From positions 62,001-126,000 of the forward strand of contig JARLGZ010000030.1 in assembly GCA_031292515.1 (NCBI GenBank): a DNA stretch of 64,000 nucleotides, given 5' to 3'. The position numbers and the translations under genes are program-made. This document shows positions 41,346 to 49,653 of the stretch, piece after piece. Source of the DNA: Puia sp. (GTDB lineage: Bacteria > Bacteroidota > Bacteroidia > Chitinophagales > Chitinophagaceae). Each line of letters opens with the position of its first letter. Position 1 is the first letter of the stretch. The notes beneath the pieces are model-generated. The model did not search any database. It was not told the DNA's origin and saw only the letters and a list, made by a program, of their open reading frames with translations.

Positions 41346-42779
41346 TTATTTCCAGCCCCCACCCAAATTTGTATATAGCGCGACGATTGCCTGCAGTTGC
41401 TGAAGCCTGTCATCGACTCCCTGGAGTTGGGCAGTTAGCAGGTTTTGTTCGGAGGTGAGGACATCGGTATAGTTTGCTTTTGCGTCGGCTCTCATGAGTT
41501 CTTTTGTGTAGTCCACGGATTTCTGCAGGAAATGGATCTGTTTTGCGCGGGTATGGATTTTTTCGGTTGCAGATTGGTAATCGAAGAGCGCATTCGATAC
41601 TTCCTGTCCGGCCGTAAGCAGGGTTTTTTCAAAGGTCAGCAGGTATTCCTGTTGCTGGCCTTTGGCTACTTCCAATCGTTGACGGTTGATGCCATTGTTA
41701 AAGAGGGGTTGGGTGAGGCCGCCTACCAGGTTGCCGAAGAAGGCCGAGGCGTCGAAGAAATGGGCGAGGTTGCCCGAGGAGAGGCCGCCTTCGCCGGTGA
41801 TCGTGAGGGCGGGATAAAAATAGGTTCTTGCCACGTTGGTGAGTTCTGCATAGTAGCGGAGCTGGAATTCTGCTTCCTGCACGTCGGGGCGGTTGGAGAG
41901 CAGCTGTGCGGGCAGCCCCATGCGAAGGTCTTTGGCCAGGGTCTGGGCTCCGAGGCTATCGCGTGCAATGGCTCCCGGGTTGCGGCCCAACAGGAGACAG
42001 ATCGTATTTTCCGTCTGCCGGATATTCTGCCGGATATCCGGGAGGGTGACTTCCACCGAATACTGGCCGGCCTGGCTCTGCATGACGGCAGCTCCGGTGA
42101 GGACATCGGCTTCCTTCAAAGCCTGCGTCGTTATGACGTCTTCCTTACGGTTTTCGACGGTGGCCAGGGTGATCTGCAATTGCTGGTCATAGGCCAGGAG
42201 GGCGTAGTAGCCGGTGGCTATATTGGAAATGAGTTGAGTTTGAACATCCCGTTTGTAGGCATCGCTTTGCAGCAGGGCCGCCAACTGGGCCTTTTTCGTG
42301 CTGCGCAATTTTCCCCAGAGATCTACCTGCCAGCTGGAATTGAGCCAGGCCTCATAGGTTTGGGTCGAAGGAGTGCCCGGGTTCTTCTGCAGGGAGGCGC
42401 TGGCGTTGGCGTTCAGGCTCGGAAAAAAGGCGAGCTGGCTCTGCCGGAAGTTGGCCGCGGCCTGGTGGATACGTGCAATGGCGATGCCCAGGTCGAGGTT
42501 GCTGCGGAGCCCTTCTTCAATGAGGCGTTGCAGGAGGGTATCGGTGAAGAACTGTTGCCATGGGATATCTGCTATCGTAGTCGTATCGGTGAGGACGGTG
42601 TCGCGATAGAGGCCGTTGCCGGCGAGGTTGGCAGCGCGGTGGTAGGGGCTGGCGACCTTACAGGCGGCCATAAAAAGACAGGCGGGTATAAAAAAACACA
42701 CAGTTATAAAAAGAGGCGCCGAAAAAAGGAGGATCCCTCTCCAAGGCGGGAGGATCTGTTTATGCGGTTTCATCGTCAT
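41346..42779 (-). CDS. Outer-membrane efflux lipoprotein (TolC/OprM/NodT type)
   Basis: The 477-residue protein is the outer-membrane channel of the RND system encoded upstream. After the signal region two repeats of the OMF fold are visible: IARIHQAAANFRQSQLAFFPSLNANASAS, YEAWLNSSWQVDLWGKLR, AQTLAKDLRMGLPAQLLSNRPDVQEAEFQL and GGLTQPLFNNG. The signal region is odd: three tandem hexapeptides LFITVC, FFIPAC and LFMAAC each end in Cys, so the lipidated residue is uncertain (Cys41 in LFMAACK is the best lipobox). Its start overlaps the stop of the pump gene by about 20 bp, so the two are coupled. Confidence 0.92.
   Translation of the reverse strand: MTMKPHKQILPPWRGILLFSAPLFITVCFFIPACLFMAACKVASPYHRAANLAGNGLYRDTVLTDTTTIADIPWQQFFTDTLLQRLIEEGLRSNLDLGIAIARIHQAAANFRQSQLAFFPSLNANASASLQKNPGTPSTQTYEAWLNSSWQVDLWGKLRSTKKAQLAALLQSDAYKRDVQTQLISNIATGYYALLAYDQQLQITLATVENRKEDVITTQALKEADVLTGAAVMQSQAGQYSVEVTLPDIRQNIRQTENTICLLLGRNPGAIARDSLGAQTLAKDLRMGLPAQLLSNRPDVQEAEFQLRYYAELTNVARTYFYPALTITGEGGLSSGNLAHFFDASAFFGNLVGGLTQPLFNNGINRQRLEVAKGQQQEYLLTFEKTLLTAGQEVSNALFDYQSATEKIHTRAKQIHFLQKSVDYTKELMRADAKANYTDVLTSEQNLLTAQLQGVDDRLQQLQAIVALYTNLGGGWK
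42660..42713. repeat. Three 18-bp tandem units in the signal-peptide code of the efflux lipoprotein
   Basis: ACAGGCGGCCATAAAAAG, ACAGGCGGGTATAAAAAA and ACACACAGTTATAAAAAG follow without a gap. On the minus strand they encode LFMAAC, FFIPAC and LFITVC. Confidence 0.9.
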
Positions 42780-45700
42780 AGTTTTTGTTTTTCCGGACTT
42801 TCTCCTGCAAGCCCTGGAAGATGATGAACAGAGTCGGTATCACGAATACACCCAGACAGGTTCCGAACAGCATACCGCCGATGGCTCCGGTGCCGATGGA
42901 CTTGTCTCCATTGGCGCCAACGCCGCTGGCAAAGATCAGCGGCAGCAATCCAAAGACAAAGGCGAAGGAAGTCATCAAAATAGGTCTGAGGCGGGCCTTG
43001 CCGCCTTCGATGGCCGCTTCCAGCAACCCCATGCCTTTTTGTCTTCTTTCCACCGCGAATTCCACGATCAGGATGGCGTTCTTCGACAACAGACCGATCA
43101 GCATGATCATGGAGATCTGCATATAGATATTGTTGTCTTCTCCGAAGAGCTTCGCGAAAACGAAGATACCCGATAAGCCGACCGGCAGCGACAGGAGTAC
43201 GGCGAAGGGCAGCAGGTAGCTCTCATACTGCGCGCTCAGCAGCAGGTAGACAAATGCCAGGCAGAGAAGGAATATATAGATGGTCTGGGAGCCCGCTGCC
43301 TGTTCTTCCCTGCTGATACCGGAATACTCAAAGCCGTAGCCCGTGGGCAGTTTTTCGGCGGCTGTCTGCTGGATTGCCAGAAGGGCCTGGCCGGTGCTGT
43401 AACCATCGTTTGGGGAGCCGCTGACGCTCATGGAGGTGAACATGTCGAAGCGCGAGACCGTCTCGGGGCCGAAGACCCGTTTGAGGGTGATGAATTCCGC
43501 GATGGGTATCATGGTGCTGTCGGTACCGCGCACATAGATCTTGCTAAGTCCTGCGGGTGCGGCGCGATAGTCGGAGTCAGCCTGGACGATCACCTGGTAT
43601 TGCTGGCCGAACTCCGTAAAATTGGATGCATAGGAGCTGCCATAGAATACCTGCATCGCATTCAGGATATTGGTGACCGAGACTCCCGCGTCTTTGCACT
43701 TGGGGACATTGATATCCATCTCGTATTGCGGGAAATTGGGATTAAAGGAGGTCTTGGCGTATTGGATCTCCGGCCGTTTATTGAGGGCTCCCAGGAAGCC
43801 CTGGGCGGTCTGGTAGAACTGGTCGGTCGTATGACCGCCCTTGTCCTGCAATTGGATGGTGAAGCCGCCGCTGGTACCGAAGCCGGTGATGGTGGGCTGG
43901 GACATATATACGATATCCGCTCCGCGGATGCCGGCGGTCTTCTTCGTCAGGGTTTGGATCACGTCTTTATTGGTGACGCCGGGCCTTGAGTCCCAGGGTG
44001 TCAGCCGGACCGTGACCATCCCGTAGGCGCTGCCGCTGCCGCCGATATAGTTCGATCCGAGCGTACGCATGGTGTTGGCGACCTGTGGCAGGCTGCGGCA
44101 GATACTGTCGACCTGGTCGGCTACCACCTGTACTCTTTCCATGCTGCTGGCCGGTGGCAGGCTGATATTGACGAAGAGGGTACCCATGTCTTCTTCGGGC
44201 ACGAAGCTGGATGGTGTCGCCTTCATCAGCCCATAGAAGAGCGCTGCGAAGCCTATGATAATGACGACCACCAGCCATCGTCTTGCCGATAGAAAGGTCA
44301 CGGTACGGGAATAACGCTCGGTCAACCGGTTATATCCCCTGTTGAACCAGACACCGAACCGCTGCAAAACGGTTTTCTTTTCGTTCTCTTTTCCGTGATC
44401 GGGAGGGCGGAGGAACATCGCTGCCAGGGCGGGGCAGAGTGTCAATGCGTTTATGGAGGAGATGCCGATGGCGATGGCGAGCGTGATGCCGAACTGCCGG
44501 TAGAATACCCCGGAAGAGCCGGTGACAAAGGACACGGGTACGAATACCGAAGCCATGACCAGCGTGATGGAGATGATGGCGCCCGAGATCTCGCTCATAG
44601 CGTCGATGGCTGCTTTTTTCGGGGATTTATACCCGCTTTCCAGTTTGGCGTGCACCGCCTCCACTACGACTACGGCGTCGTCGACGACGATACCGATGGC
44701 CAGCACCAATGCGAAGAGGGTCAGCAAATTGACGCTGAACCCCAGCAGATAGAGGAAGAAGAAGGTGCCGGTGATGGCTACGGGTACGGAGATGCCATGG
44801 ATGATCGTAGACCGGAAGTCCTGCAGGAAGATAAAGATGACCAGGAAAACGAGGGCGAAGCATTCGAAAAGCGTATGCAAGACTTTGCTGATGGAGGCGT
44901 CGAGAAAATCGTTGATGTTGACGAGATAGATAATTTTGACGCCGGCGGGCAGGGAGGGCATGGCCTCTGAGATGACTTTCTGGCAATCGAGGATCACTTG
45001 TTTCGCATTCGAGCCGGGTGTCTGGCTGATGGAGATGCCGACCGATTGTTTGCCGTCAGTGGAGTTGGAGCCGGTATAGCTCTGTGCACCCAGTTCGATG
45101 CGGGCGATGTTCTTTAGCTGCAGGTATTGTCCTCTTCCCAGGGATTTTATGATGACGTTGCCGAATTGCTGCGTGGAGGCCAGTTGCCCGCTATAACGGA
45201 TAACGTATTGGAAGCTTTGGTTATCGTTCTGGCCGAATTGGCCGGGGGCGGCTTGTACGTTCTGTTCGGCGAGGGCGGCGCTGACATCCGCGGGTGTGAT
45301 CTTGTATACGGCCATGAGATCGGGCTTGAGCCAGATGCGCATGGAATAGGTCATGGACGAGCCGGTGACGGAGGCGCTGCCTACGCCGTTCACGCGTTGC
45401 AACTGCGGCAGGATGTTGATGGCCGCGTAGTTCTGGAGAAAGGTCTGGTCATAGCCCGGCTTATCGCTATAGAGCGAGAGAATCAGGAGGTTGCTGCTCT
45501 GCTGTTTGCGCACCGTCACCCCGTTCTGTGTCACCGATTGGGGCAGGAGACTGGTAGCTGCCGAGACGCGGTTCTGCACGTCGACGGCGGCGATGTCCGG
45601 GTCGGTCCCCACGCCGAAGTATACGCTGATATTGGCCGAGCCTGTGTTGTTGGCGGAAGAAGTCATATACGTCATGCCTTCCACGCCGTTGATCTGCGCT

Positions 45701-45897
45701 TCGAGCGGGACGATCACGCTCTTCAGCACGACATCTGCGTTGGCGCCGCTATAGGTGGCGGAGACCTGTACCGTCGGTGGCGAGATATTAGGATACTGTG
45801 CCACGGGTAGTTTCGTCAATCCCAGCACCCCGAGCAGGACGATGATCACTGAAATGACGGTACTCCGGACGGGGCGTTCTATAAATCTTTTAAACAT
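42760..45897 (-). CDS. RND efflux pump inner-membrane transporter (HAE1/AcrB type)
   Basis: The 1045-residue protein is the proton-driven pump of a tripartite multidrug exporter. It begins MFKRFIERPVRSTVISVIIV with the first membrane helix and SPPTVQVSATYSGANADVV. Helix 4 carries GIVVDDAVVVVEAVHAKLE with the Asp pair of the proton relay. Two large periplasmic loops and twelve membrane helices are evident, as are AIGISSINALTLCPALAAMFLRP and the C-terminal LIGLLSKNAILIVEFAVER. The length fits AcrB/MexB. It lies between the adaptor (44 bp upstream) and the outer-membrane factor (overlap), the usual operon order. Confidence 0.96.
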   Translation of the reverse strand: MFKRFIERPVRSTVISVIIVLLGVLGLTKLPVAQYPNISPPTVQVSATYSGANADVVLKSVIVPLEAQINGVEGMTYMTSSANNTGSANISVYFGVGTDPDIAAVDVQNRVSAATSLLPQSVTQNGVTVRKQQSSNLLILSLYSDKPGYDQTFLQNYAAINILPQLQRVNGVGSASVTGSSMTYSMRIWLKPDLMAVYKITPADVSAALAEQNVQAAPGQFGQNDNQSFQYVIRYSGQLASTQQFGNVIIKSLGRGQYLQLKNIARIELGAQSYTGSNSTDGKQSVGISISQTPGSNAKQVILDCQKVISEAMPSLPAGVKIIYLVNINDFLDASISKVLHTLFECFALVFLVIFIFLQDFRSTIIHGISVPVAITGTFFFLYLLGFSVNLLTLFALVLAIGIVVDDAVVVVEAVHAKLESGYKSPKKAAIDAMSEISGAIISITLVMASVFVPVSFVTGSSGVFYRQFGITLAIAIGISSINALTLCPALAAMFLRPPDHGKENEKKTVLQRFGVWFNRGYNRLTERYSRTVTFLSARRWLVVVIIIGFAALFYGLMKATPSSFVPEEDMGTLFVNISLPPASSMERVQVVADQVDSICRSLPQVANTMRTLGSNYIGGSGSAYGMVTVRLTPWDSRPGVTNKDVIQTLTKKTAGIRGADIVYMSQPTITGFGTSGGFTIQLQDKGGHTTDQFYQTAQGFLGALNKRPEIQYAKTSFNPNFPQYEMDINVPKCKDAGVSVTNILNAMQVFYGSSYASNFTEFGQQYQVIVQADSDYRAAPAGLSKIYVRGTDSTMIPIAEFITLKRVFGPETVSRFDMFTSMSVSGSPNDGYSTGQALLAIQQTAAEKLPTGYGFEYSGISREEQAAGSQTIYIFLLCLAFVYLLLSAQYESYLLPFAVLLSLPVGLSGIFVFAKLFGEDNNIYMQISMIMLIGLLSKNAILIVEFAVERRQKGMGLLEAAIEGGKARLRPILMTSFAFVFGLLPLIFASGVGANGDKSIGTGAIGGMLFGTCLGVFVIPTLFIIFQGLQEKVRKNKNYDDETA

Positions 45898-45941
45898 TGG
45901 CGGAACTATTTGGTAGGTACAGTGGCTAAATCGGTTCTGCG

Positions 45942-47090
45942 CTATTTGCCATACAGGCTGTCTGCATTCACCGGCCGCGGGTTCACCACGGTGCTGTCAC
46001 GCAGGTTAAAGCCGTTGATCAGTATCCTGTTCCCGGATTTCAGGCCTTCTGTCACCACCAGGAATTTTCCGTCGTTTGTCGGCGTAGCCGTGATAGGCAG
46101 GGAGATGACGCGGTTGCCGTCGATCAGCAGGTAAACGAAGGTCTTGTCCTGGAGTTGATAGGTCGCCGACTGGGGCACCAGCAATGCCGTGTCGATGGTG
46201 CGTGGAATGCGTACGACGGCGCTCGCGCCGCTGTAGATGAGGCCCGTTGGATTCACGAACTGGGCCTTCAGGCTGACCGTGCCGGTTCCGGTGCTGATAA
46301 AACCGCTGGCGGTCTCCAGTCGGCCTTTCTGCGGGTACTGGCTGCCGTCTGCGAGTACCAGAGATACAGTCGGCAGGTGATTCAGTTTGTCCTGCAGCGT
46401 GGCGCCCGGCACACGGTGGCTGAGGTTCAGCAGTTGCTTCTCGCTGAGCGCAAAGTAAGCGTACACCTGGTCGATGCGTGAAAGACTCGTAAGCGCACTG
46501 GCTGTCGTGCTGCTGATCAGGTCTCCGATCTTATAGGGAATCGAGCCCATCACCCCGGTTATGGGGCTGCGCAGCGTCGTATAGCCCAGGTTGGTCTGCG
46601 CATTGCGCAGGGAGGCGTTGGCCTGGTCGAGGGCGGCTTCCTGTGACTGGAGCGTATATTGAGCGGATTCCAGCTCGTATTTGCTTACGATGTCTTTCTC
46701 CACCAGCGGGCGGACTTTTTCCACATTCATTTTGGCGGCGTCGACATTTGCCTGTGCGCTCCGGACGGCCGCTTTGGCTGTGACGACGGCTTCTTCGTAT
46801 ACCGGGTTTTTTATCTGGAAGAGGAGTTGTCCTTTGGTTATGTTGGCTCCTTCCGGCACATAGATCTTCTCCAGGTAGCCATCGACCATCGGACGGAGTT
46901 GTACGATCTCGATCCCCTCGATGGTGGCGGGAAAATCGCCATATAGGGTAGTCGACCGGGGGGTGAGGGTCAGTTCACTGTAAGTTAGCGGTGTGACGGG
47001 TGGGTGAACGCCTTTTTTGTCGTCCCGGCAGGACGATAAAAAGAACAGGAGCGAGATGAACGCGGCAATACTCCTCTTGTGTATTATCAT
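45942..47090 (-). CDS. RND efflux periplasmic adaptor (membrane fusion protein), lipoprotein
   Basis: The 382-residue protein bridges pump and channel. The start is the ATG at 47090 (MIIHKRSIAAFISLLFFLSS followed by Cys), because a perfect -7 box lies inside the longer frame to 47129. Cys21 is the lipidation site. The lipoyl/barrel-sandwich domain has LRPMVDGYLEKIYVPEGANITKGQLLFQI. A coiled-coil hairpin follows (about residues 90-160), then LGYTTLRSPITGVMGSIPYKIGDLIS, the beta-barrel and the membrane-proximal domain. It is the first gene of the operon. Confidence 0.94.
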   Translation of the reverse strand: MIIHKRSIAAFISLLFFLSSCRDDKKGVHPPVTPLTYSELTLTPRSTTLYGDFPATIEGIEIVQLRPMVDGYLEKIYVPEGANITKGQLLFQIKNPVYEEAVVTAKAAVRSAQANVDAAKMNVEKVRPLVEKDIVSKYELESAQYTLQSQEAALDQANASLRNAQTNLGYTTLRSPITGVMGSIPYKIGDLISSTTASALTSLSRIDQVYAYFALSEKQLLNLSHRVPGATLQDKLNHLPTVSLVLADGSQYPQKGRLETASGFISTGTGTVSLKAQFVNPTGLIYSGASAVVRIPRTIDTALLVPQSATYQLQDKTFVYLLIDGNRVISLPITATPTNDGKFLVVTEGLKSGNRILINGFNLRDSTVVNPRPVNADSLYGK

Positions 47091-47107
47091 ATTCAGGCGG
47101 TTGCAAT

Positions 47108-47115
47108 CAAATATA
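47108..47115 (-). promoter_or_regulatory. -7 box of the RND efflux operon
   Basis: TATATTTG on the minus strand, 18 bp from the ATG at 47090, giving a leader of only about 10 nt. Upstream (47142-47166) GATCGGCCGG occurs twice with a short spacer, a possible operator. Confidence 0.55.
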
Positions 47116-47217
47116 TTCAATTTTTCCATTAATTCGTGTTTAGATCGGCCGGCTTCGATCGGCCGGTTTTCGGTCGTTCCGCGCCGGGGGCATGGGGTCG
47201 AGACCAGTTGAGAAAAA

Positions 47218-47919
47218 TCAGTGGCGGTCGTTGAAGATGAGCTTTCTGTTTTTCATCGCATTTTCCCAGCCGGTGGGGAAAAGGGATATTTTGTCGTTGA
47301 CCATCGCTTGCATTTTCTTCTTTATTGCCTCCTGCAGGGACAGGGGCAAGTCATAGAATGCCGGGTCGACTTTCGTCTCCCGCCCCTCGTCCAATTCGCT
47401 GTTCTGGTGGCGGATGGTGATCTTCCGGTCTTTGTAAAAGACGATGATTTTTATCCGGCTATCTTCGTATTCATTCAGGCCTAAGGCGCCGTAGACGATG
47501 ACCGGATCGATCAGCGAATCACCGTCGATGTCCTTAAAATCCATGTACCCGGTCAAAAAGCCGATGGTATATTCCTCGTATCCGGTGTTTTCGAGTTTGT
47601 CGTTCAGCTCCCATGTCTTGAGGAGCGTGTGGCCTTCCGATTGCATGTTCACGGCCCTGATATTATAATGCAGGGTATCGCCTTGCGGGGTGATAAAATC
47701 GAGGCTTTGGGTCAATATACAGTAGTGTTGGCCGGATTTGTCGACATAGCTATATACTCTCCGGATCGGGTCCATGAGTTGCAGCTCCTGTTTCAAGGAG
47801 TCCGTTAAGAGGCGGGAGACGGCGCTATCACTCAGGATCCGGCAGCCGGCTGCCGGATCCTGGGAGAACAGATCTGTTATCGTTATCGTTGAGAATAGAC
47901 ATACAAAGAGAAATTTCAT
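47218..47919 (-). CDS. Secreted protein of unknown function
   Basis: The start is set at the ATG at 47919 (MKFLFVCLFSTITITDLFSQ), a signal peptide; the longer frame to 47973 overlaps the upstream gene. The 233-residue product has no motif I recognise as enzymatic. It contains repeated beta-type stretches (RVYSYVDKSGQHYCILTQS, LHYNIRAVNMQSEGHTLLKTWELNDKLEN) and YMDFKDIDGDSLIDPVIVYG, a calcium-loop-like or FG-GAP-like acidic motif. Related proteins with the YxDKxGxHYxxLT pattern occur in Bacteroidota surface-polysaccharide regions, but that link is weak. It follows the APH-fold gene after 25 bp on the same strand. Confidence 0.55.
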   Translation of the reverse strand: MKFLFVCLFSTITITDLFSQDPAAGCRILSDSAVSRLLTDSLKQELQLMDPIRRVYSYVDKSGQHYCILTQSLDFITPQGDTLHYNIRAVNMQSEGHTLLKTWELNDKLENTGYEEYTIGFLTGYMDFKDIDGDSLIDPVIVYGALGLNEYEDSRIKIIVFYKDRKITIRHQNSELDEGRETKVDPAFYDLPLSLQEAIKKKMQAMVNDKISLFPTGWENAMKNRKLIFNDRH

Positions 47920-47944
47920 GTCTCCAAAAATAGAAATTTTTTTA

Positions 47945-49189
47945 TCAGTATGGTGATTCTGAAATACCGGCAAGTCTTTCGATCGATTCCGGAAAACGAG
48001 TGCTTCTCATGTCGTTCAATGCCGCGTTGATGAGTGCTTTTGCAAACAGCAACTGGCCTTCCGGAGAAAAAACCGATGATTTGCCGGGATCGGGTGTGTC
48101 TCCCGCGTTTTTTGAATGATGCGCCAGTTTGCACATGAGAATGGCATAGACAAGCCGGCAGACCTGCCGCATGATGAAAAAGCGGGACTGTCGATAGGCG
48201 TCCGGGGGATTGCCGAAATAGGCCGTCAAAAAGAGATCTTCCTGCGTATCGGTGTGTACGAAAAAGATGGCTGCGGTGGCAAGGTCGACATAGCGGTCGT
48301 TCCGGAATGCGGCGTCCCAATCGACGACCCAGGTCTTTTGTCCATCCCATATGATATTGTTCGGGTTGAGGTCATTATGACCGGAGACCCTATCGGGGTC
48401 CTGCCAGGGATAGTGTGTTCTTATCCTGTCATAGTAGTCGAAGCTGTCTTCAAAAATGTCTGTCTCCGGAGGAAGGTGCCGGGCTCCTTCGACGAGTTCC
48501 TCAACGATATGCAACAGGTTTTGTTCTTTCGGAAAAGGGGGCAGTTCATGGATGGAGCGGATGGTCCTGCCAAGTTCATTCAAAAGCCCCTCCTGCGAGG
48601 CAAAGGCTTCCCGCAGGGGTTGTTGGATGACAAAGCCGGTGATCAGCAGGCCTTCCGGTATATCCAGGTAAAAGACCGGGGGCGCCACTCCTGCTTTTGC
48701 GGCGATCTCCAGGCAGGAGAGACTTGGGAGAACCGGCGTCGCAGTCGAAGCCATTGCAGTGGGAGTTGTTGCAATGGAAGCTGTTTCGGTTGGCACTGTT
48801 GCATTGGGAACTGTAGCATCGGGGGATGATGCATCGGGAGAGGATGTGTCGGGAGACGGTATATTGGGATGTGTTGCAACGGGTGCATCCAGTTTTAGTA
48901 CATAGGAATGGCCGTCGACGACGATCTTATATACGGAGGACATGGAAAGTCCGCCGGTCAGGGGTTCGATTTCCGACAATTCGCCGGCTCCGAAAGCCTG
49001 TCTGAGCGCTTTTTCAACTGCGGGTATTCTTTTAGAAGGTATAACGGACTGTAGGATTTGGGATGAGTATGGAATAGATGAGGATGGCATGGGTGAGGAA
49101 GGAACGGATGAGGGTTGAATAGATGGGGGTGGAACGTATGAGGATGACATAGGGGAAGATGGCATGGAGGAAGATGAAGATGATGACAT
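47945..49189 (-). CDS. APH-fold phosphotransferase with two low-complexity pentapeptide arrays
   Basis: The 414-residue protein has the aminoglycoside/choline kinase fold. SVYKIVVDGHSYVLKLDAP holds the strand with the ATP-binding Lys, VSGHNDLNPNNIIWDG the catalytic loop (Asp and Asn) and TWVVDWDAAFRNDRYVDLA the metal-binding Asp. Two segments are foreign to the fold: residues 4-38, a run of pentapeptides such as SMPSS, SIQPS and SVPSS, and about 105-150 (IPSPDTSSPDASSPDATVPN and similar), inserted directly after strand 3 before the helix with CLEIAAKAG. Both arise from 15-bp tandem arrays. The true start could be downstream of the first array (for example Met codons near residue 34). The substrate is unknown; choline or a sugar is as likely as an antibiotic. 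Confidence 0.8.
   Translation of the reverse strand: MSSSSSSSMPSSPMSSSYVPPPSIQPSSVPSSPMPSSSIPYSSQILQSVIPSKRIPAVEKALRQAFGAGELSEIEPLTGGLSMSSVYKIVVDGHSYVLKLDAPVATHPNIPSPDTSSPDASSPDATVPNATVPTETASIATTPTAMASTATPVLPSLSCLEIAAKAGVAPPVFYLDIPEGLLITGFVIQQPLREAFASQEGLLNELGRTIRSIHELPPFPKEQNLLHIVEELVEGARHLPPETDIFEDSFDYYDRIRTHYPWQDPDRVSGHNDLNPNNIIWDGQKTWVVDWDAAFRNDRYVDLATAAIFFVHTDTQEDLFLTAYFGNPPDAYRQSRFFIMRQVCRLVYAILMCKLAHHSKNAGDTPDPGKSSVFSPEGQLLFAKALINAALNDMRSTRFPESIERLAGISESPY
48738..48887. repeat. About ten 15-bp tandem units inside the APH-fold gene
   Basis: Units start at 48738, 48753, 48768, 48783, 48798, 48813, 48828, 48843, 48858 and 48873. Examples are ATTGCAGTGGGAGTT, GTTGCAATGGAAGCT, GTTGCATTGGGAACT, GATGCATCGGGAGAG and GATGTGTCGGGAGAC. 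Period 15 is exact throughout although the units are diverged. Confidence 0.9.
49074..49178. repeat. Seven 15-bp tandem units at the 5' end of the APH-fold gene
   Basis: Units start every 15 bp from 49074: ATAGATGAGGATGGC, ATGGGTGAGGAAGGA, ACGGATGAGGGTTGA, ATAGATGGGGGTGGA, ACGTATGAGGATGAC, ATAGGGGAAGATGGC and ATGGAGGAAGATGAA. The consensus differs from the array at 48738-48887 in the same gene. Confidence 0.9.
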
Positions 49190-49209
49190 AGAGGAGGATT
49201 GAGGGTTTG

Positions 49210-49641
49210 TTATGCGAGATTTCCGCCCAGCCCGGCAAGCATATCGGACAGGGGCTGCAGATTTTTCATTTTTTCAGAGGGGATGATTTCGCGTGCCAGG
49301 TGGCTTGCCGTTTCTTTTGCTTCTTCAAAAACGATCTTGCCGGTTTCCGTGAGCACCACATAGCTGACCCTCGCGTCCCTTTCATTTGCCTCCCGTTTCA
49401 CCAGGCCGATCTTCTCGAGGGGTATGAGGCTGCGGGTGACGCCGGAGGCGGTGATTCCTATTTTTTCCGCCAGATCCGTTCTCCGCAGCTTTTCGCCGGG
49501 AGCCTGTCTCAGCAGGTAAAGGATTACGAAGTCATTGAAACCAATGCCATGCGCATTCAGTCCATCGAAACGCCTTGAGATGATGGACTGTGCCCTGGCG
49601 AGGCTCATCAGGAATCTAAGCGAATGATTTATTGTTGACAT
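49210..49641 (-). CDS. MarR-family transcriptional regulator
   Basis: The 143-residue protein has the MarR winged helix: FNDFVILYLLRQAPGEKLRRTDLAEKIGITASGVTRSLIPLEKIGLVKRE and the wing NERDARVSYVVLTETGKIVFEEA. The N- and C-terminal helices needed for dimerisation are present. MarR proteins usually control efflux or stress genes through phenolic ligands. It is 20 bp upstream of the APH-fold gene on the same strand and about 2 kb from the RND operon, either of which could be a target. Confidence 0.92.
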   Translation of the reverse strand: MSTINHSLRFLMSLARAQSIISRRFDGLNAHGIGFNDFVILYLLRQAPGEKLRRTDLAEKIGITASGVTRSLIPLEKIGLVKREANERDARVSYVVLTETGKIVFEEAKETASHLAREIIPSEKMKNLQPLSDMLAGLGGNLA

Positions 49642-49653
49642 ATAGTTGAGTAG

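Noticed and set aside
41445-42824. 459-codon plus-strand frame antisense to the efflux lipoprotein
   Set aside because: The opposite strand has an unambiguous outer-membrane factor in operon context; the plus-strand product has no family features.
47142-47166. Terminator between the RND adaptor and the secreted-protein gene
   Set aside because: GATCGGCCGG is mainly a direct repeat; the self-complementary core gives only a short stem and lies upstream, not downstream, of the efflux operon.
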